Shown piece by piece: positions 1-11,564 of a DNA stretch of 64,000 nt; within the stretch, counting starts at the first letter, position 1, and the number at the start of each line of letters is the position of its first letter. Origin of the DNA: Biomphalaria glabrata (taxonomy: Eukaryota > Mollusca > Gastropoda > Planorbidae); assembly GCF_947242115.1 (NCBI RefSeq), contig NC_074719.1, positions 46,114,884-46,178,883 on the forward strand, read 5' to 3'. Made by a program: the position numbers and the translations under genes. Under the pieces are notes generated by a model. It worked only from the letters and a program-made list of their open reading frames with translations. It was not told where the DNA came from and made no database searches.

Positions 1-137
1 CCGGTCCAGTTTTGGGAAAGATTTCTGAAACAATATTGATAACAACAAAAACTAAACGTATAACATTTTAAAACATGATCTAGAACTACGAATGAGATTT
101 AAAAAAAAAAAAAAAAAGCTAAATGACATATCTTTGG

Positions 138-250
138 ACTGACTCACCCCCTGACAAACTGAATCACCTCTGACAAACTGAATCACCCCTGACAAACTGA
201 CTCACCCCTGACAAACTGACTCACCCCTGACAAACTGAATCACCCCTGAC
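138..250. repeat. 19-bp minisatellite, about 6 copies
   Basis: A run of near-identical units built on CTGACAAACTGACTCACCC, with A/C variation at one position. It is followed by a short (AT)n run near 285-307. No gene is associated with it. Confidence 0.9.
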
Positions 251-394
251 TATGTTGACTATGTTTATATTGTAATAAAAAGTATATATTATATATATAT
301 ATATATTGTTCGCAAAGAAGTTATTTCAGTTATTTTAAGTTGTAAAAGTTATCATATAATACGCCTACAGCGGTTTGGCTTCCATGTCATCACA

Positions 395-600
395 ACTCTA
401 GGTATGGAGGCCAATACGAGGAAAGCGCAAACATGGACGTCCTCGCATTACTTGGCGCCACACCTTCATGGAGGACCTCAGAGCAGCGGACACCAGGTGG
501 GAGGAGGCTTCAGACATTGCCAATGACAGATCTTTATGGAGACAGCTTACCGCCCAATGCGCCGAACGGCGCGAGAGGGCCTAAGTAAGTAAGTACAGCG
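395..600 (+). mobile_element. LINE ORF2 C-terminal fragment with (AAGT)n tail
   Basis: The + strand reads GRPRITWRHTFMEDL, then DTRWEEASDIANDRSLW, then a stop, followed directly by a short (TAAG)n tail. This tryptophan-rich ending is a familiar C-terminus of animal non-LTR retrotransposons. Only the last ~60 codons are present, as expected of a 5'-truncated insertion. Confidence 0.75.
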
Positions 601-1234
601 GTTTAGTTGTTTACCAGCAGTTAGGTGCTACAATTCAACGACCATCGACAACACAAAGACGAAATCCCATTTAACTGCTAATGTGTTTTTATGGCATTTC
701 GTTTATATGGGTATTGTGATAGTTGTGAACTCCTTACTGGGATTATACTTGACACATAACGTACTAATACTTCTTTCAATATCTCAAAGAGAGGCCAGAG
801 ATGAATTAACAACAAAATAAAACTTTAATAAAAGTAATCAGGATAACTGTAGTGGTAGACAATGCATTAAATGTCGACTAGTAAATCTATACAAAATTAT
901 GAAAACTGACTTTTATATTACTTATATCGTACGATTATGCTCCATAACTCAGGCCTTTGACAACAATAATAAAACTCCAAGCGCCGTCACTCTGTCCCAA
1001 CCAATAGACCAATGAAAAAATAGCAAATAATAATAATAAACATAGAATTTTTTAAAAATCTACAACCAAGGTTCTATCAACTGCTGTTTACAATCCTATA
1101 TATACAAGCATAATCACCACAATGGGTATATAAATACTTGAGCCAATATTATATAAGTGTCTTACCTCTGAATCAGAGTATGTTGGCCATGCTTTGACCA
1201 CAATCAAATACTCTTAATCAATGATGGCCTGGGG
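600..1234. other. AT-rich spacer, nothing recognised
   Basis: No reading frame, terminal repeat or RNA-like structure stands out. It contains homopolymer and AATAAT runs. Confidence 0.5.
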
Positions 1235-1412
1235 CCATAAGTTATGGTTGCCTGGTATGTGCTCTGGACTGTCGTACAGTGGTCATAATGGTACCGGGTT
1301 CAAACTTTGTCCGTTGCCATACTCGTCGTCCTGCGGCAGGTTTGGGCTAAGATGTAATTATCTTCAGAATATGAAGGAACATCCAAAACTAGTTAATCAT
1401 TTTTTACAAGCC
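1235..1412 (+). mobile_element. tRNA-derived SINE, family A (old copy)
   Basis: It has a tRNA-like head with a B box (GGGTTCAAACTTTG), then the family body (GTCCTGCGGCAGGTTTGGGC, AATTATCTTCAGAATATG) and the ending in AAGGAACATCCAAAAC. It is clearly more diverged than the copies at 28404 and 51598. Two further worn pieces lie at about 1440-1500 and 1700-1815, split by the 15-bp minisatellite. Confidence 0.7.
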
Positions 1413-1589
1413 ACTATATAATCTCTGAAATTCGTCAAAGCCTATTGTGCTACGCCCTCTGGACTGTCGTTTGTTAGTCTCAAAGTCCTGGGTTCGAATG
1501 AGACTAATATATATAGTAGACCTAAACACAGACCTGGGACATGGGAAACCTGTGGTAAGTGGAGACCAATAACTCGTTGCAATGTCACA

Positions 1590-1682
1590 GGTCTGTCACA
1601 GGTTGCCACGTCACAGGTTGCCACGTCACAGGTTGCCACGTCACAGGTTGCCACGTCACAAGGTTGCCACGTCACAGGTTGT
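1590..1682. repeat. 15-bp minisatellite CAGGTTGCCACGTCA
   Basis: About six head-to-tail copies. The unit length is a multiple of three, so frames stay open on both strands. Those short frames (VTGCH and ATCDV repeats) are not genes. The array interrupts remnants of SINE family A. Confidence 0.9.
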
Positions 1683-1819
1683 GTTCAGACCTACTAAACG
1701 TATGGTCTGGTTCAAACCCTGCCCGTCGCCATCTCCATTCATCCTCTATGAGCTTTTATCTAGATCTAGGATGTGATTATCTTAAGAAACACCCGAAACA
1801 TGTCATACATTATATAAAA

Positions 1820-2440
1820 GATCGAACCACTGTTGCCTCATCTTGCACTGTGCACTATTTGCACTGTTATAAGCTTTATGGGCCGGAAGCGGCTGTAGTT
1901 TAGGCCCCACTGCTCTAGATAATTACGTTGTATTAGACACCTAGTTTATAATATTAGTTATTTAGCGACGCACCATAGAAGACGTATATTGAACGGGACT
2001 AGGGACGTTTGGGATATTTTGGGTTAGAGACTGGAAATCAGCGATAGAATCCTCTAGGGTAAAGACGTGTTTATTTTGACAGAGACTTTTACTGTGGCCT
2101 TTTATTGGAATAAATATATGATGAACTGTTCATCAGTGTTGACCACATCTCTTTACTCGTTAAATCGATCGTCTTGTTTATACTGTTTTGTTGATCAACT
2201 ACACTGAATACACCCGAACAATAAAGCTCAAACGCTGGCAGAGTAATTGATTGAAATTCAAACAGTCATCTAGAGTTGACCTCAGGGCAGTCTGAACAAG
2301 CAACATCACACTGGTCACGTTGTAACGAAGAAGACGTGTTCGTCAGTATTATCATTTGAAACTCTGCACAGCCACCAACCTCAAATGTCATATCGAAGTG
2401 TCTAGTAATCCCTACGACTCTTTACCATGCTGTATCTTAG
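1820..2440. other. Spacer, nothing recognised
   Basis: Unique-looking noncoding sequence with no supported feature. Confidence 0.4.
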
Positions 2441-2449
2441 AAGACTGGA

Positions 2450-2650
2450 GAGGGGGGGGGGTTTGGCCACCTGACTGTCACGCCCCACCATTTTACTTGC
2501 CAAAGTATTATTCTCAAGATTATGGTTAATTCATATGTAAAAGAAGCGGATGCTATACGCACTAACATGCTCAGTGTGACAAAGAATTTATATTTGCAAC
2601 ATTGGTAGGACTTTAAAAAAAGCGCGACACCCAAGAACAGATACCGATGT
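2450..2650. repeat. Dispersed ~180-bp repeat (copy 1)
   Basis: The segment begins with a poly-G run and shares ordered blocks with 6355-6540: GTCACRCCCAMCATTWACTTG-like sequence, AATTCTCAAGAT, GGTTAATT, CTCAGTGTG, GGTAGGACTTTA and GCGCGAC. No coding potential or target duplication was identified. Confidence 0.65.
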
Positions 2651-2696
2651 GTCATTATTGACTGCCACTCTTTATCTTGCTGTACATTCATCACAT

Positions 2697-2850
2697 CTTG
2701 TCATTGCGTGTCACAACCTGTCATAGCGTGTCACATCCTGTCATAGCGTGTCACATCCTGTCATAGCGTGTCACATCCTGTCATAGCGTGTCACATCCTG
2801 TCATAGCGTGTCACATCTTGTCATAGCGTGTCACATCCTGTCATAGCGTT
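2697..2850. repeat. 20-bp minisatellite TGTCATAGCGTGTCACATCC
   Basis: Seven to eight near-perfect head-to-tail copies, immediately downstream of the dispersed repeat at 2450. Confidence 0.92.
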
Positions 2851-3207
2851 CTGTATCACCAAAGTCAATAACTAGAAGCGTAGAACATAGGTACAGTCTA
2901 ATCAAAATGAAATCTAATACTGCGACAATGCTAGTCGGGCAGGTGGTTCTTCCTCTATATAATGGTCTACACAGGCACCATAGATAAACAAATAAGGGCC
3001 TAGTGGTGGCTCTTGTAATTTTTACAATTCTATAAAATTAATTCATTCATTCAACTCCTACCTTTTAATGTGGGATCGAGATGTGTTGAAGAAGAAGTCC
3101 CCATTGGTTTAGAACGACGATTTGGTGGAGGTCAAAAATGAGTTGTCGAATGTTCGAATTAATATTACCTGTAATAAAGGATATATATATACATATGAGC
3201 ATCTTTG

Positions 3208-3386
3208 CTCTTCTTCAACATAGAGGTCTGCGCTGGCTCGGTCATGTCACTTGCATGCCAGATGGAAGAATCCCTAAAGACATCCTATGCGCTGAGCTTG
3301 CAGAGGGAGTCAGACCGAAGTGCCACCCAAGACTAACCTACAGGGATGTCTGCAAGCGAGACATGAGAACCACGGGCATCGACTAA
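3208..3386 (+). mobile_element. LINE ORF2 C-terminal fragment
   Basis: The + strand encodes LRWLGHVTCMPDGRIPKDIL, then CAELAEGVRP, then YRDVCKRDM and GID before a stop. The 'RWLGHV..M..GRIPK...E...G.RP..RP...DVCKRD' signature is a common C-terminal region of animal non-LTR retrotransposons. It is followed by (TA)n at 3399-3421. Confidence 0.8.
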
Positions 3387-3424
3387 CCGTCACTAACGTA
3401 TATATATATATATATATATATACT

Positions 3425-4015
3425 AGCCGGAGATTACCAGCGGCCTGCGGGCTTTCGCCTAAATGCCCTAGACACAGTCACTGATTTAGTTCATTAGAAA
3501 CAATTAAAGAAAATATTAATGTTATAAGTAAGGTGAATGCATGAATTCATGAATGAAAAAATATTATGAATGGACAATGGAGCTAAAAATAGCTAATTGT
3601 CATGAATCCAATTTTTTTTTTAATGAAAACATTGGCTTGTGTATAGATCTATATTTAGAAGCACGCGATATCAAGAATAGAGTTGCACTAATGACGAACG
3701 AATGTATGTAAAAATGCTTTAGAAAAAAAAAATTGAATGTCAATTTGATTAAAATATGAAATTAATGAACTGTAGTTAGTATGTTGAACTGTTGAACTAT
3801 AAAACTATCTTTGCTAAGAGAAGTTCTATCATCTTGGAGCTGAAATAATGTTTTAGACCTAGAAAAAGAGTTTCGTAACATTTCGGTCTGCGCATGCATG
3901 GTCGTAGCTGGGACCCCCCCCCCCGAAATGAAATCGCCCCCCCCCCTTGGGGGGGGGGGGAGACGGACTGTAGTGACTGATTTTTTTCTTTGATTTTGTT
4001 TATTTTAGGTGAGAT
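3425..4015. other. AT-rich spacer with C- and G-runs
   Basis: Noncoding. The only conspicuous feature is a block of poly-C and poly-G runs at about 3915-3960 that could fold on itself. Confidence 0.4.
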
Positions 4016-4044
4016 TTTAATACTAAACCATCACTTGCCCCAGT

Positions 4045-4240
4045 GCAGCCAAGGGGGTTTTGAGTTTCAAACCCCTACCAGGGGGTTTTGAGTTTAAAAC
4101 CCCCTAAAAGGGGTTTTGAGTTTAAAACCCCCTAAAAGGGGTTTTGAGTTTAAAACCCCTACATGGGGAGTTTGAGTTTTAAACCCCCTAACAGGGGGTT
4201 TTGAGTTTAAAACCCCCTCTTCTATAAAACAAAACAAAAC
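4045..4240. repeat. ~33-bp palindromic tandem repeat
   Basis: Units alternate GGGGTTTTGAGTTTAAAAC and CCCC blocks, so each unit is close to self-complementary (AAACCCC facing GGGGTTT). About five to six copies. The frame on the - strand is a by-product of the repeat. Confidence 0.85.
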
Positions 4241-4960
4241 AAATGCAAACGACAATACCCAAATTCCAAGAACACAGTTAAGGAAGATTTTGATTTTAAA
4301 ACCCCCTCCAAAATTTACGATAGACCCCCTCTTCAATATGAAAAGAAAAGCAAATTATGCACTCAAAATGTTATGAGCGTAGCTAAATGGGTTTTGAATC
4401 AGTTTTAAGTTTAAACTCCCCTCCAGTGGAGTTTGAAGCTAAAAAATACATCTTCAATTTAAAAAAAAACAAATTACATGCTCTCTTAAATCTATGAGCG
4501 TAGCCAAAAGGGTTTTGAGTTTAAACCCCCCGCCAGCGGGATCTGAAGCTAAAAAATACATCTTCAATGTAAAAAAAAAAAGCAAATTACGCACTCGAAA
4601 TGCTATGAGCTTAGCCCAAAATTGATTTTGAGTTTAAATCCCCCTTCAGAAGGGTTTGATGCTAAAAAAAACCTCTTCAATATAAAAAAAAAAGCAAATT
4701 ACACACTAAAATTATTTGAGCGTAGCCAAGCCAATTGGGGGTTTTGAGTTTAAACTCCTCTCCTCCAGATGGTTTTGAGTTTAAAATCCCCCTACAGGGC
4801 GTTTTGAGGTGGAAAACCTCTATCTTCAATATTATTCTAAAGCAAACTAGTTACCAAATTCTATGATCGTAGATAAATGGGGTTTTGAATTTTAAAAAAA
4901 CAACAACACAGCCCTGAGATTTTTTAGTTTAAAACCCCCAACAGATATTTTGTAAATTCA
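4240..4960. repeat. ~118-bp degenerate tandem repeat
   Basis: About five to six longer units, each carrying GAGCGTAGCC, a GGGTTTTGAGTTTAAAC core, GAAGCTAAAAAATACATC and an A-run followed by GCAAATTAC. The core is shared with the adjacent 33-bp array, so the two arrays appear related. Confidence 0.75.
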
Positions 4961-5236
4961 TGTGTCAAAGTAAAAAACTTTATGTGCAAAGTGTAGTTCT
5001 TAAAAGTAGATCTAGATCTAAATCCTTTCGATCTTTTCTCATGTCAACTTTGTAAACAAAGCCTAGATCCATAGAATACTATAGCTTTAATAGAGTGGTT
5101 CAATTATTTTTTTTTTGAGGGTCTTAAGTTTGTTTTAGAGCTACAATGCATACACTACGGTCTAAGTTACTACCCAAAGAACATTTCTGCCAAGTTTTAT
5201 CAAGATTGGTCAAACGGTTTTGATTTCTATTCCTAA

Positions 5237-5322
5237 CATACATACATACATACATACATACATACATACATACATACATACATACATACATACATACATA
5301 CATACATACATACATACATACG
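5237..5322. repeat. (CATA)n microsatellite
   Basis: About 21 perfect tetranucleotides. The sequence just before it (CAAGTTTTATCAAGATTGG, CAAACGGTTTTGATTTCTAT) resembles a retroposon tail region, so the microsatellite may be an expanded element tail. Confidence 0.95.
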
Positions 5323-5344
5323 CCTTACTTTCTACTTTTTAGTA

Positions 5345-5590
5345 TAAAGAAATACACAACTGGAGGTCATTTACAAAGGCCGCGGCATACACATTTGAGG
5401 CTAAAAAGAAAATCCGCTGCCGAAGACAGACGTAGACTGCGAAAAGAAAATCTAAATCGACCACCGGCGGACAATGATTATGTCTGTGCATGATTAGGCA
5501 AAGTATGAAGGCCGTTTCTGGGGCTGCGTATTCACGTGAAATACTGCATTCCTCATTAATCTTCGGACTCGACGACACGCCTTATTATGC
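5345..5590 (+). mobile_element. LINE ORF2 C-terminal remnant
   Basis: Broken frames contain TFEAKKK, CRRQT and RKENLNRPPADNDYVC-like sequence. These match the region before the terminal zinc finger of a LINE family also seen at 28796-29085. Frames are disrupted. Confidence 0.55.
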
Positions 5591-5917
5591 ATTAAACCTC
5601 CACTCAATACAAAAACAAAAAAAAATCATAATTTTTAAGCGGACAATTGCACATTACACAAACAAAAAGAAATACACTTTGTTTTATATGTTTCCGATGT
5701 CCGATGTATTCCTACATCCCATCCCAAACGAACGGCGTGTGGGCCCGAACCCATAAACATAAACACACATACCACGTGACCAGGCCGAGACAAATCGTCT
5801 TAAAAGGCCCTAACAATGACCTGCAAACGTCGCAGCCTGAGGGCAGTGTCACGGGTCTTTTTCGACGTGGCAACGAGTCATTTATTGGTTTCCACTGCCA
5901 ACAGTTTTTGTTTGTTT

Positions 5918-6092
5918 GTTAAGGTCATCTGTTTGAGTGGCCCAGGGTTAACGAGCAGGGTGTCCAGCATGTCCAGCACAACGGCAAACCGCCTTTACTT
6001 TTCCCCAACTAAAATCAGGTACCCATTAGAGTTGGGTGGATGAATTAACATCCCCTGCCCTATAGGTCGCAAGGTCTAAAAGGGGAACTTAA
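5918..6092 (-). mobile_element. SINE family B fragment (rearranged)
   Basis: Reverse-oriented body sequence (GTTAACGAGCAGGGTGTC, CCAGCACAACGGC, CCGCCTTTAC, TCAGGTACCCATTAGA) matches the copies at 20216 and 31686. It is followed by a forward-oriented tail piece (GGTCGCAAGGTCTAAAAGGG), so the copy is rearranged or two fragments abut. Confidence 0.6.
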
Positions 6093-6354
6093 CGTTGACT
6101 TTACTGCCCACAGGTTGCGAATTCGCAGGTCAGTGCTGAGGGCTTCTAGAAGCGAAAGATCTCGACCATTCAATCATTATGGTGTAAAAGTGCGGTAAAG
6201 AAGCGGTGGAACAAAGATGAATAGATATGACAAACTAAAAAAAAGTGTGTTAATCTCCGACTTATTTTATGGAAATTGTGTTAGTTGTTGAACCCATACA
6301 GATTGATGGTGCCTGACGTGTACAATTTTTTTTCTGTATCTGCAGACGACTGGG

Positions 6355-6545
6355 GTTGGGGGGGGGGGGGTTGTCACATGATCGTCACACCCAACATTAC
6401 TTGTCAGAGAAAAATTCTCAAGATGAATGGTTAATTGATATGAATCGGGAGATCTACCCAATTATATACTCAGTGTGTCAAATGGTTTATATTAGAAACA
6501 TGGGTAGGACTTTAGAAAGCGCGACTCCCAAAAAAAACCACTCCA
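6355..6545. repeat. Dispersed ~180-bp repeat (copy 2)
   Basis: Second copy of the element at 2450-2650, with the same order of blocks after a poly-G start. It again lies just upstream of a minisatellite. Confidence 0.65.
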
Positions 6546-6599
6546 TAAAATTATGAGACTAGTTTGTATCTATTCATACTAATACTGCACAACTTAGAG

Positions 6600-7045
6600 G
6601 TACCACAGATCCATTATTCACCATTATACAACATAGAAGTAGCTTAACAATGTTCTTCTCATCCAGATTATATAACTTGGAGGTAGCACTAATCTCCTTT
6701 TCATGATTATACAAATTATTGGTAGCGCTGATCTCCTCATCACGATTATACAACGTAGAGGTAGCACTGATCTCATCACGATTATACAACGAGGAGGTAG
6801 CACTGATCTCATGACAATTATTCAACGTAGATGTAGCACTGATCTCATGACAATTATTCAACGTAGAGATAGCACTGATCTCATGACAATTATACAACGT
6901 AAAGGTAGCACTGATCTCATGACAATTATTCAACGTAGAGGTAGCACTGATCTCATCACGATTATACAACGAGGAGGTAGCACTGATCTCTTGACAATTA
7001 TGCAACGTAGAGGTAGCACTCCGGTAGCACTGATCTTCTAATCAC
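6600..7045. repeat. 36-bp minisatellite
   Basis: About twelve copies containing GAGGTAGCACTGATCTCAT and GACAATTATTCAACGTA, with variants (GACAATTATTC versus CACGATTATAC). Because 36 is a multiple of three, frames of 112 and 143 residues stay open. They encode pure 12-residue repeats and are not convincing genes. Confidence 0.93.
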
Positions 7046-8300
7046 GATTATTTCTATGACAGGTATACAGGTCACTAAATATTAATATGTAAACCAATAC
7101 ATAGCATGGTAGCACCCTAATTCCTTGAGTTACTTTCCTAGATTTTAATTAAAAAGAAAAACTAATGAAAATTCAAAAAGTAACAAAGATAAAGGAACAT
7201 TTCTTATTCCAAGTGCTACAAGTTACAAGTTATCTTTTCTTTCCTAATACCAGTAGGGAGTGACCAGCGGGTATTGCATCAAGATAGAGAACTTAAAATG
7301 CACAACTAAATTGACATATGGATACAAGATGGACGGACTTACCTTTTGATTTGACGTAGCGTCTTATAAGATCTTCATCCAAATTTATTTTTCTCTTTCA
7401 ATCCGTTAATAAATGTTCCACAAACTTTGAATACTTTTAATATCACCAGAGAGATTACACGCAGAGATGGTCTTAAACTTTCGCTGCCAATGTTTGCGAT
7501 GTCTAGCTAGATTTCGGTGATGTCCCCTTTTGCTATGGTTTATATTTGGTTATCACGTGACTTTAATAAATAGAAAGGAAAGCCTTATGGCACCAAAAGG
7601 GAGCTCATTTCTTGCTTCGTTTCACGCATGACGTAGCAATGACAATGCTTGATAATGCCCACATACTAATAGAGTCAAACCCAAAAAAAAAAAAGTTAAA
7701 ACGAGTTCCCTCCCTTCCTCTTATCTAACATATTTCAATAATAGCTACAAATACTTGACCAAATTTCTATTTTTAGTGCCATCTTTTTTTTTTTTTAATA
7801 AATTCCTCAAACCTTAACACGCCTGCAACAATGAAAATGAAAATTGTTACTAATCTATATCTATAACTGTTCTGTAACTGTTCTTTGGTATCTATAAACA
7901 AAAGATATTGCCTTTATTATACAATCGTTGCATAAAATACCACATTTAGTCTTTTCTCAATTTTGGAAAAAAATGTCTTTGAGGTGGCATAACAAAAATG
8001 GCCAAAATTTATTTTAGTCAGTCAGTTACAGAAATCCTATGCCGAACTGGGAGTCGATTTTGAAGTGATTTAGATTTTAGTTGAAATTATTATTTCCCTT
8101 GTTTCCACATACATCTACTTTCAAGTTGAATCTGTGTTTATTTGTGAATAAAAGTTAGGGAGTTGTTTTTTTTTTATTAAGAAGTTTACGTTTATTTCAA
8201 GCTCTAGATTTAGAATGGAGTGCACCTCAATCGGTTTATGCCGTACTAGCATTTTGGAGCTACAAAACCAACGAACGACTAGCAACACCGTTTTATGCTC
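7046..8300. other. AT-rich spacer, nothing recognised
   Basis: About 1.25 kb without supported coding, RNA or transposon signals. Confidence 0.5.
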
Positions 8301-8309
8301 TAGGTCACT

Positions 8310-8470
8310 CTAGGGCAACTAGGGAAGAAGCAGCACTTGTACAAATTTGTCCCAGCACGTGGAATAATATTCTATGCCTTTAGCTTTGTGTCTTTCTGAG
8401 TATTCTATTAAGTTGTGTTGTTGTATTAAGCTATGGTTCAGTGTTTTATGAATTCTTGCTGCTGTACTTC
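8310..8470 (-). mobile_element. Worn LINE 3' coding fragment
   Basis: On the - strand this matches the C-terminal part of the (TCTTA)n-tailed LINE family (YSERHK, NLYKCSFFPSA region; compare 15029-15232 and 17030-17275) but is diverged and lacks the terminal half. Confidence 0.45.
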
Positions 8471-8619
8471 TTAGTCCTCTGACCTAAATTTCAGATATGT
8501 ATAATTTAATGTAAAAAAAAAAAAGCTTTTCAAGTCTCGGTCTGGCTGATGTTTAATGTTCAAAACGATGATTAAACGAAAGTGTGCAGTTAAAAACTTG
8601 TACCGAATTGAGACCCACA

Positions 8620-8762
8620 ATATAAAAATGCTTCAAAGAGTGGACAGGCATGTCACTAGAAAGGATTCTACTTATGGCAAAAGACAGAGAGAAATATAGT
8701 AAGACGGTCCACAGATCATGTGTGGTGCCCCAACGGTTCAACAGACTGATAGATAGGTCAGA
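8620..8762 (+). mobile_element. LINE ORF2 C-terminal remnant
   Basis: Sequence such as GAGTGGACAGGCATGTC, GACAGAGAGAAATATAG and GTGTGGTGCCCCAACGG corresponds to the EWTG...DRE.W...VVPQR C-terminus of a LINE. The same piece occurs inverted at 26783 and 54205. Confidence 0.55.
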
Positions 8763-9020
8763 CCAGGTCTCTTGTTTTACGAAAGTATAGTATTTTCACA
8801 CCAGAAATTAATCACAGTTATCTTTCCTTTGTTTGCACTTTAAATTTATGATCCGCCTTGTGCAGTATGTACAATAAAATACACCAAGAGAGAAAAAGAA
8901 GGGGGTGCAATATGAAGAAATGTGATGGTAATATAATTATCAGCTTAAGAAAATGCAAAGAGGAAGATCGACTAAGATTTTTAAAAAATTGAATCTCCAG
9001 TGCTAAAAGGTACGCAGAAA

Positions 9021-9204
9021 TGTTTGTTTGTTTGTAAAATGTTTTACATAATTCGGATGTTCCTTCAGAGTTGAAGATAGTTTACTTCCTAGTCCAAACC
9101 TCCCGCAGGACGACGGGGGATGGGAGCGGGCAGGGTTTGAACCCTCGACCGTCGATAAATCCGAACGACGGTCCAGCGCGCAAACCGCACGACCAGGCAG
9201 CCAT
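9021..9204 (-). mobile_element. tRNA-derived SINE, family A (complete)
   Basis: Read on the - strand it begins ATGGCTGCCTGGTCGTGCGG (A-box region) and carries GAGGGTTCAAACCCTGCC (B box), GTCGTCCTGCGGGAGGTTTG and GAACATCCGAATTATG. It ends in TTTACAAACAAACAAA. This is the full family layout, nearly identical in length to the copy at 28404. The short + frame crossing it is not a gene. Confidence 0.88.
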
Positions 9205-9319
9205 CTACTGGTATACCTTTGGAAAACAAAAAAAAACTAGCTTAACTGCACCGGATAGACTAAAAAAGACCGCTATTTTGAGATTTGTTTTACGCAATAG
9301 AAGAAAATCTTAAAACACT

Positions 9320-9830
9320 TCTTTATACATCCCAAAAGAAAAAAAAAACCTAAATTATGAATTAATCTTTATGCATGAAAATTTCAAATAAAAGGGAAGT
9401 CTCCTTGGTATTTAAGTTTGTTAGATGTTTCTCTAATTTTAGAACCATATTTCTGAAGGGAACGGGGGGGAAACCAAAAGACCTTGACCTTACTTGTTTT
9501 ATTTAAAAAAAGAAAAACTGGTCCCGTTTGTGTTTTGTTGCTGTTTTTTTTTTTGTTAAAAGTACATCTGCAAAAAATGTTAGAACTAGGGTGGGGTGAC
9601 CTTATGACTATTTCGGTTAAGACCGGTTCAAAGAAAAGGCACTAGTTCTCCCGCGTTTCAAACCAAGTATGACTCGTAACATTGCTTGAATTTACGTCAT
9701 AGTGTCACAGCGTCAACTGTACCGGTAAAGAGTCTGTAGGAATTTAAGAAAGTAGAAAAAATATTCTTAATGAATGTAATTGATGATTTTTTAAATTACA
9801 AAATTGGGAATAAAAAAGAGAATGTACATT
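9320..9830. other. Spacer, nothing recognised
   Basis: Noncoding with several A- and T-runs. Confidence 0.4.
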
Positions 9831-9834
9831 TTAG

Positions 9835-11097
9835 TGAGCTATGTGTGGGTGGCTGTACTATGTGTGGGTAGTTGTGTTATGTCAACCAGTTATGTGTGGG
9901 TAGCTGTACTTCATGTGGAAAGTTGTATTTTGTGTGGATGGTTGTATTATTTGTGGATGGTTGTACTGTGTGTAGGTAGTTGCGTTATGTGTGGGTAGTT
10001 GTATTTTGTGTGGATGGTTGTATTATGTGTGGATGGTTGTACTGTGTGTAGGTAGTTGTGTTATGTGTGTGTGCTTGTACTTTGTGTGGATGGTTGTGTT
10101 ATGTGTGGGTAGTTGACTAGTTAGTTGTGTTATGTGTGGAAGATTGTTTTCTGTGTCGGGTGGTTGTATTATGTGTGTAGGTAGTTGTGTTATGTGTGGG
10201 TGGTTGTGTTATTTGTGGGTAGCTGTACTACATGTGGGGGGTTGTACTATGTTTGGGTGGTTGTGTTATGTGTGGGTGGTTGTACTATGTGTGAGTAGTT
10301 GTGTTATATATGGGAGATTGTGGTATGTTTGGGTGGCTCTAATGTGTATGGAAGGTTGTACTATGTGTGGAAGGTTGCGTTATATATGGGTGGGTAGTTG
10401 TACTATGTGTGGAAGGTTGCGTTATATATGGGTGGGTAGTTGTACTATGTGTGGAAGGTTGCGTTATATATGGGAGGGTAGTTGTAATATGTGTGCAAGA
10501 CTGTGTTATGTGCCGGAGATTGTACTATTTTGTGTTGTTGTAATATGTGTGGGAGATTGTGAGTTCTGTGGTTGGTTTTGGTTTGTATAGGTGTTTATGA
10601 TATGCAAGAGTGGCTGTGCTAAATTGGTTATGTTACGTATGTGTGGTTGTTTTATGTGTGGATGGTTCTTATATATGTGGGTAGTATTGTTATGTGTCGT
10701 TAGTTGTGTTATTTATGATTGGTGGTGTTTTGCATGGGTAGTTCTGTCATGTGTGGGTGGTTGTGTTATGTGTGGGCTGGTTGTGTTATGTGTGGGCTGG
10801 TTGTGTTATTTGTGGGCTGGTTGTGTTATGTGTGGGTGGTTGTGTTAAATGTGGACTGGTTGTGTTATTTGTGGGCTGGTTGTGTTATTTGTGGGCTGGT
10901 TGTGTTATGTGTGAGTGGTTGTGTTAAATGTGGACTGGTTGTGTTATTTGTGGGCTGGTTGTGTTATGTGTGGGTGGTTGTGTTAAATGTGGGCTGGATG
11001 TGTTATGTGTGGGCTGGTTCTGTTATGTGTGGGCTGGTTCTGTTATGTGTGGGCTGGTTGTGTTATGTGTGGGCTGGTTGTGTTATGTGTCAGTGGT
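9835..11097. repeat. ~20-bp G/T-rich minisatellite, about 60 copies
   Basis: Imperfect units of the form GGGTGGTTGTGTTATGTGT. They are heterogeneous at the left (mixed GTAGTTGTACT variants) and homogenised at the right, where GGGCTGGTTGTGTTATGTGT repeats almost perfectly. There is strong strand asymmetry: G and T on +, A and C on -. The Cys/Trp/Val-rich frames arise because a 20-bp unit cycles through all three frames. Confidence 0.93.
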
Positions 11098-11249
11098 TGA
11101 CTTCGATGACTAAACATGAATGAATCTGTGTCCCAGGGTCGTGAAATACAAACCTGTTTCTCCGCTAATTGAAGTGACTGAGCTGTCAGATGAATTTTGC
11201 TTATGACTTTTGAAACCTGGAACAGACAAGGTTAAGTAAAAGAAATAAT

Positions 11250-11395
11250 TATGGCGAAATTTCAGCTTGATCGGAGATTGGGTGTCTGAGAAATAACGTG
11301 TACAATTTATTTTTACCAGACAGACAGAAAGACAAACAAACAGAGTGAGTTGATATAAGCTGAGAACACAAGAATCAATAAAAAATAACCCATTA
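11250..11395 (+). repeat. Dispersed repeat with CAGA-rich tail
   Basis: AAATTTCAGCTTGATCGGAG, GGGTGTCTGAGAAATAACGT and CCAGACAGACAGAAAGAC recur at 29200-29330 and, more worn, at 30330-30410. The constant order and variable (CAGA)n end suggest a retroposon tail, but no coding part is present. Confidence 0.6.
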
Positions 11396-11515
11396 GTTAA
11401 TTAATATTTAGTAATTAATTCTTTTGTTTGGTACCTCGAACAAGGGGAAGAAATTTTACTTGACTGATGTGGTGGTATAAGCTGAGTTAGTCCCCTTTGT
11501 AGGTTGCCGCTCTAA
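11395..11515. repeat. Dispersed ~115-bp repeat (copy 1)
   Basis: It shares TAGTTAATTAA, GGTAATTAATT-like, ACAAGGG.AAGAA, GATGTGGTRGTATAAGYTGA and TTAGTCCCCTT in order with 22995-23112. Confidence 0.6.
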
Positions 11516-11564
11516 ATTACAATGAACGCTATATAACTATACAATATTCTCAAGTCATAAGAAC

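Noticed and set aside
5124-5315. MYVCMYVC repeat peptide
   Set aside because: Pure (CATA)n microsatellite shadow.
10132-11123. Cys/Trp-rich frames (VMCGWLCYVW) in the G/T array
   Set aside because: A 20-bp unit cycled through three frames generates them automatically; no start context, splice signals or non-repeat sequence.
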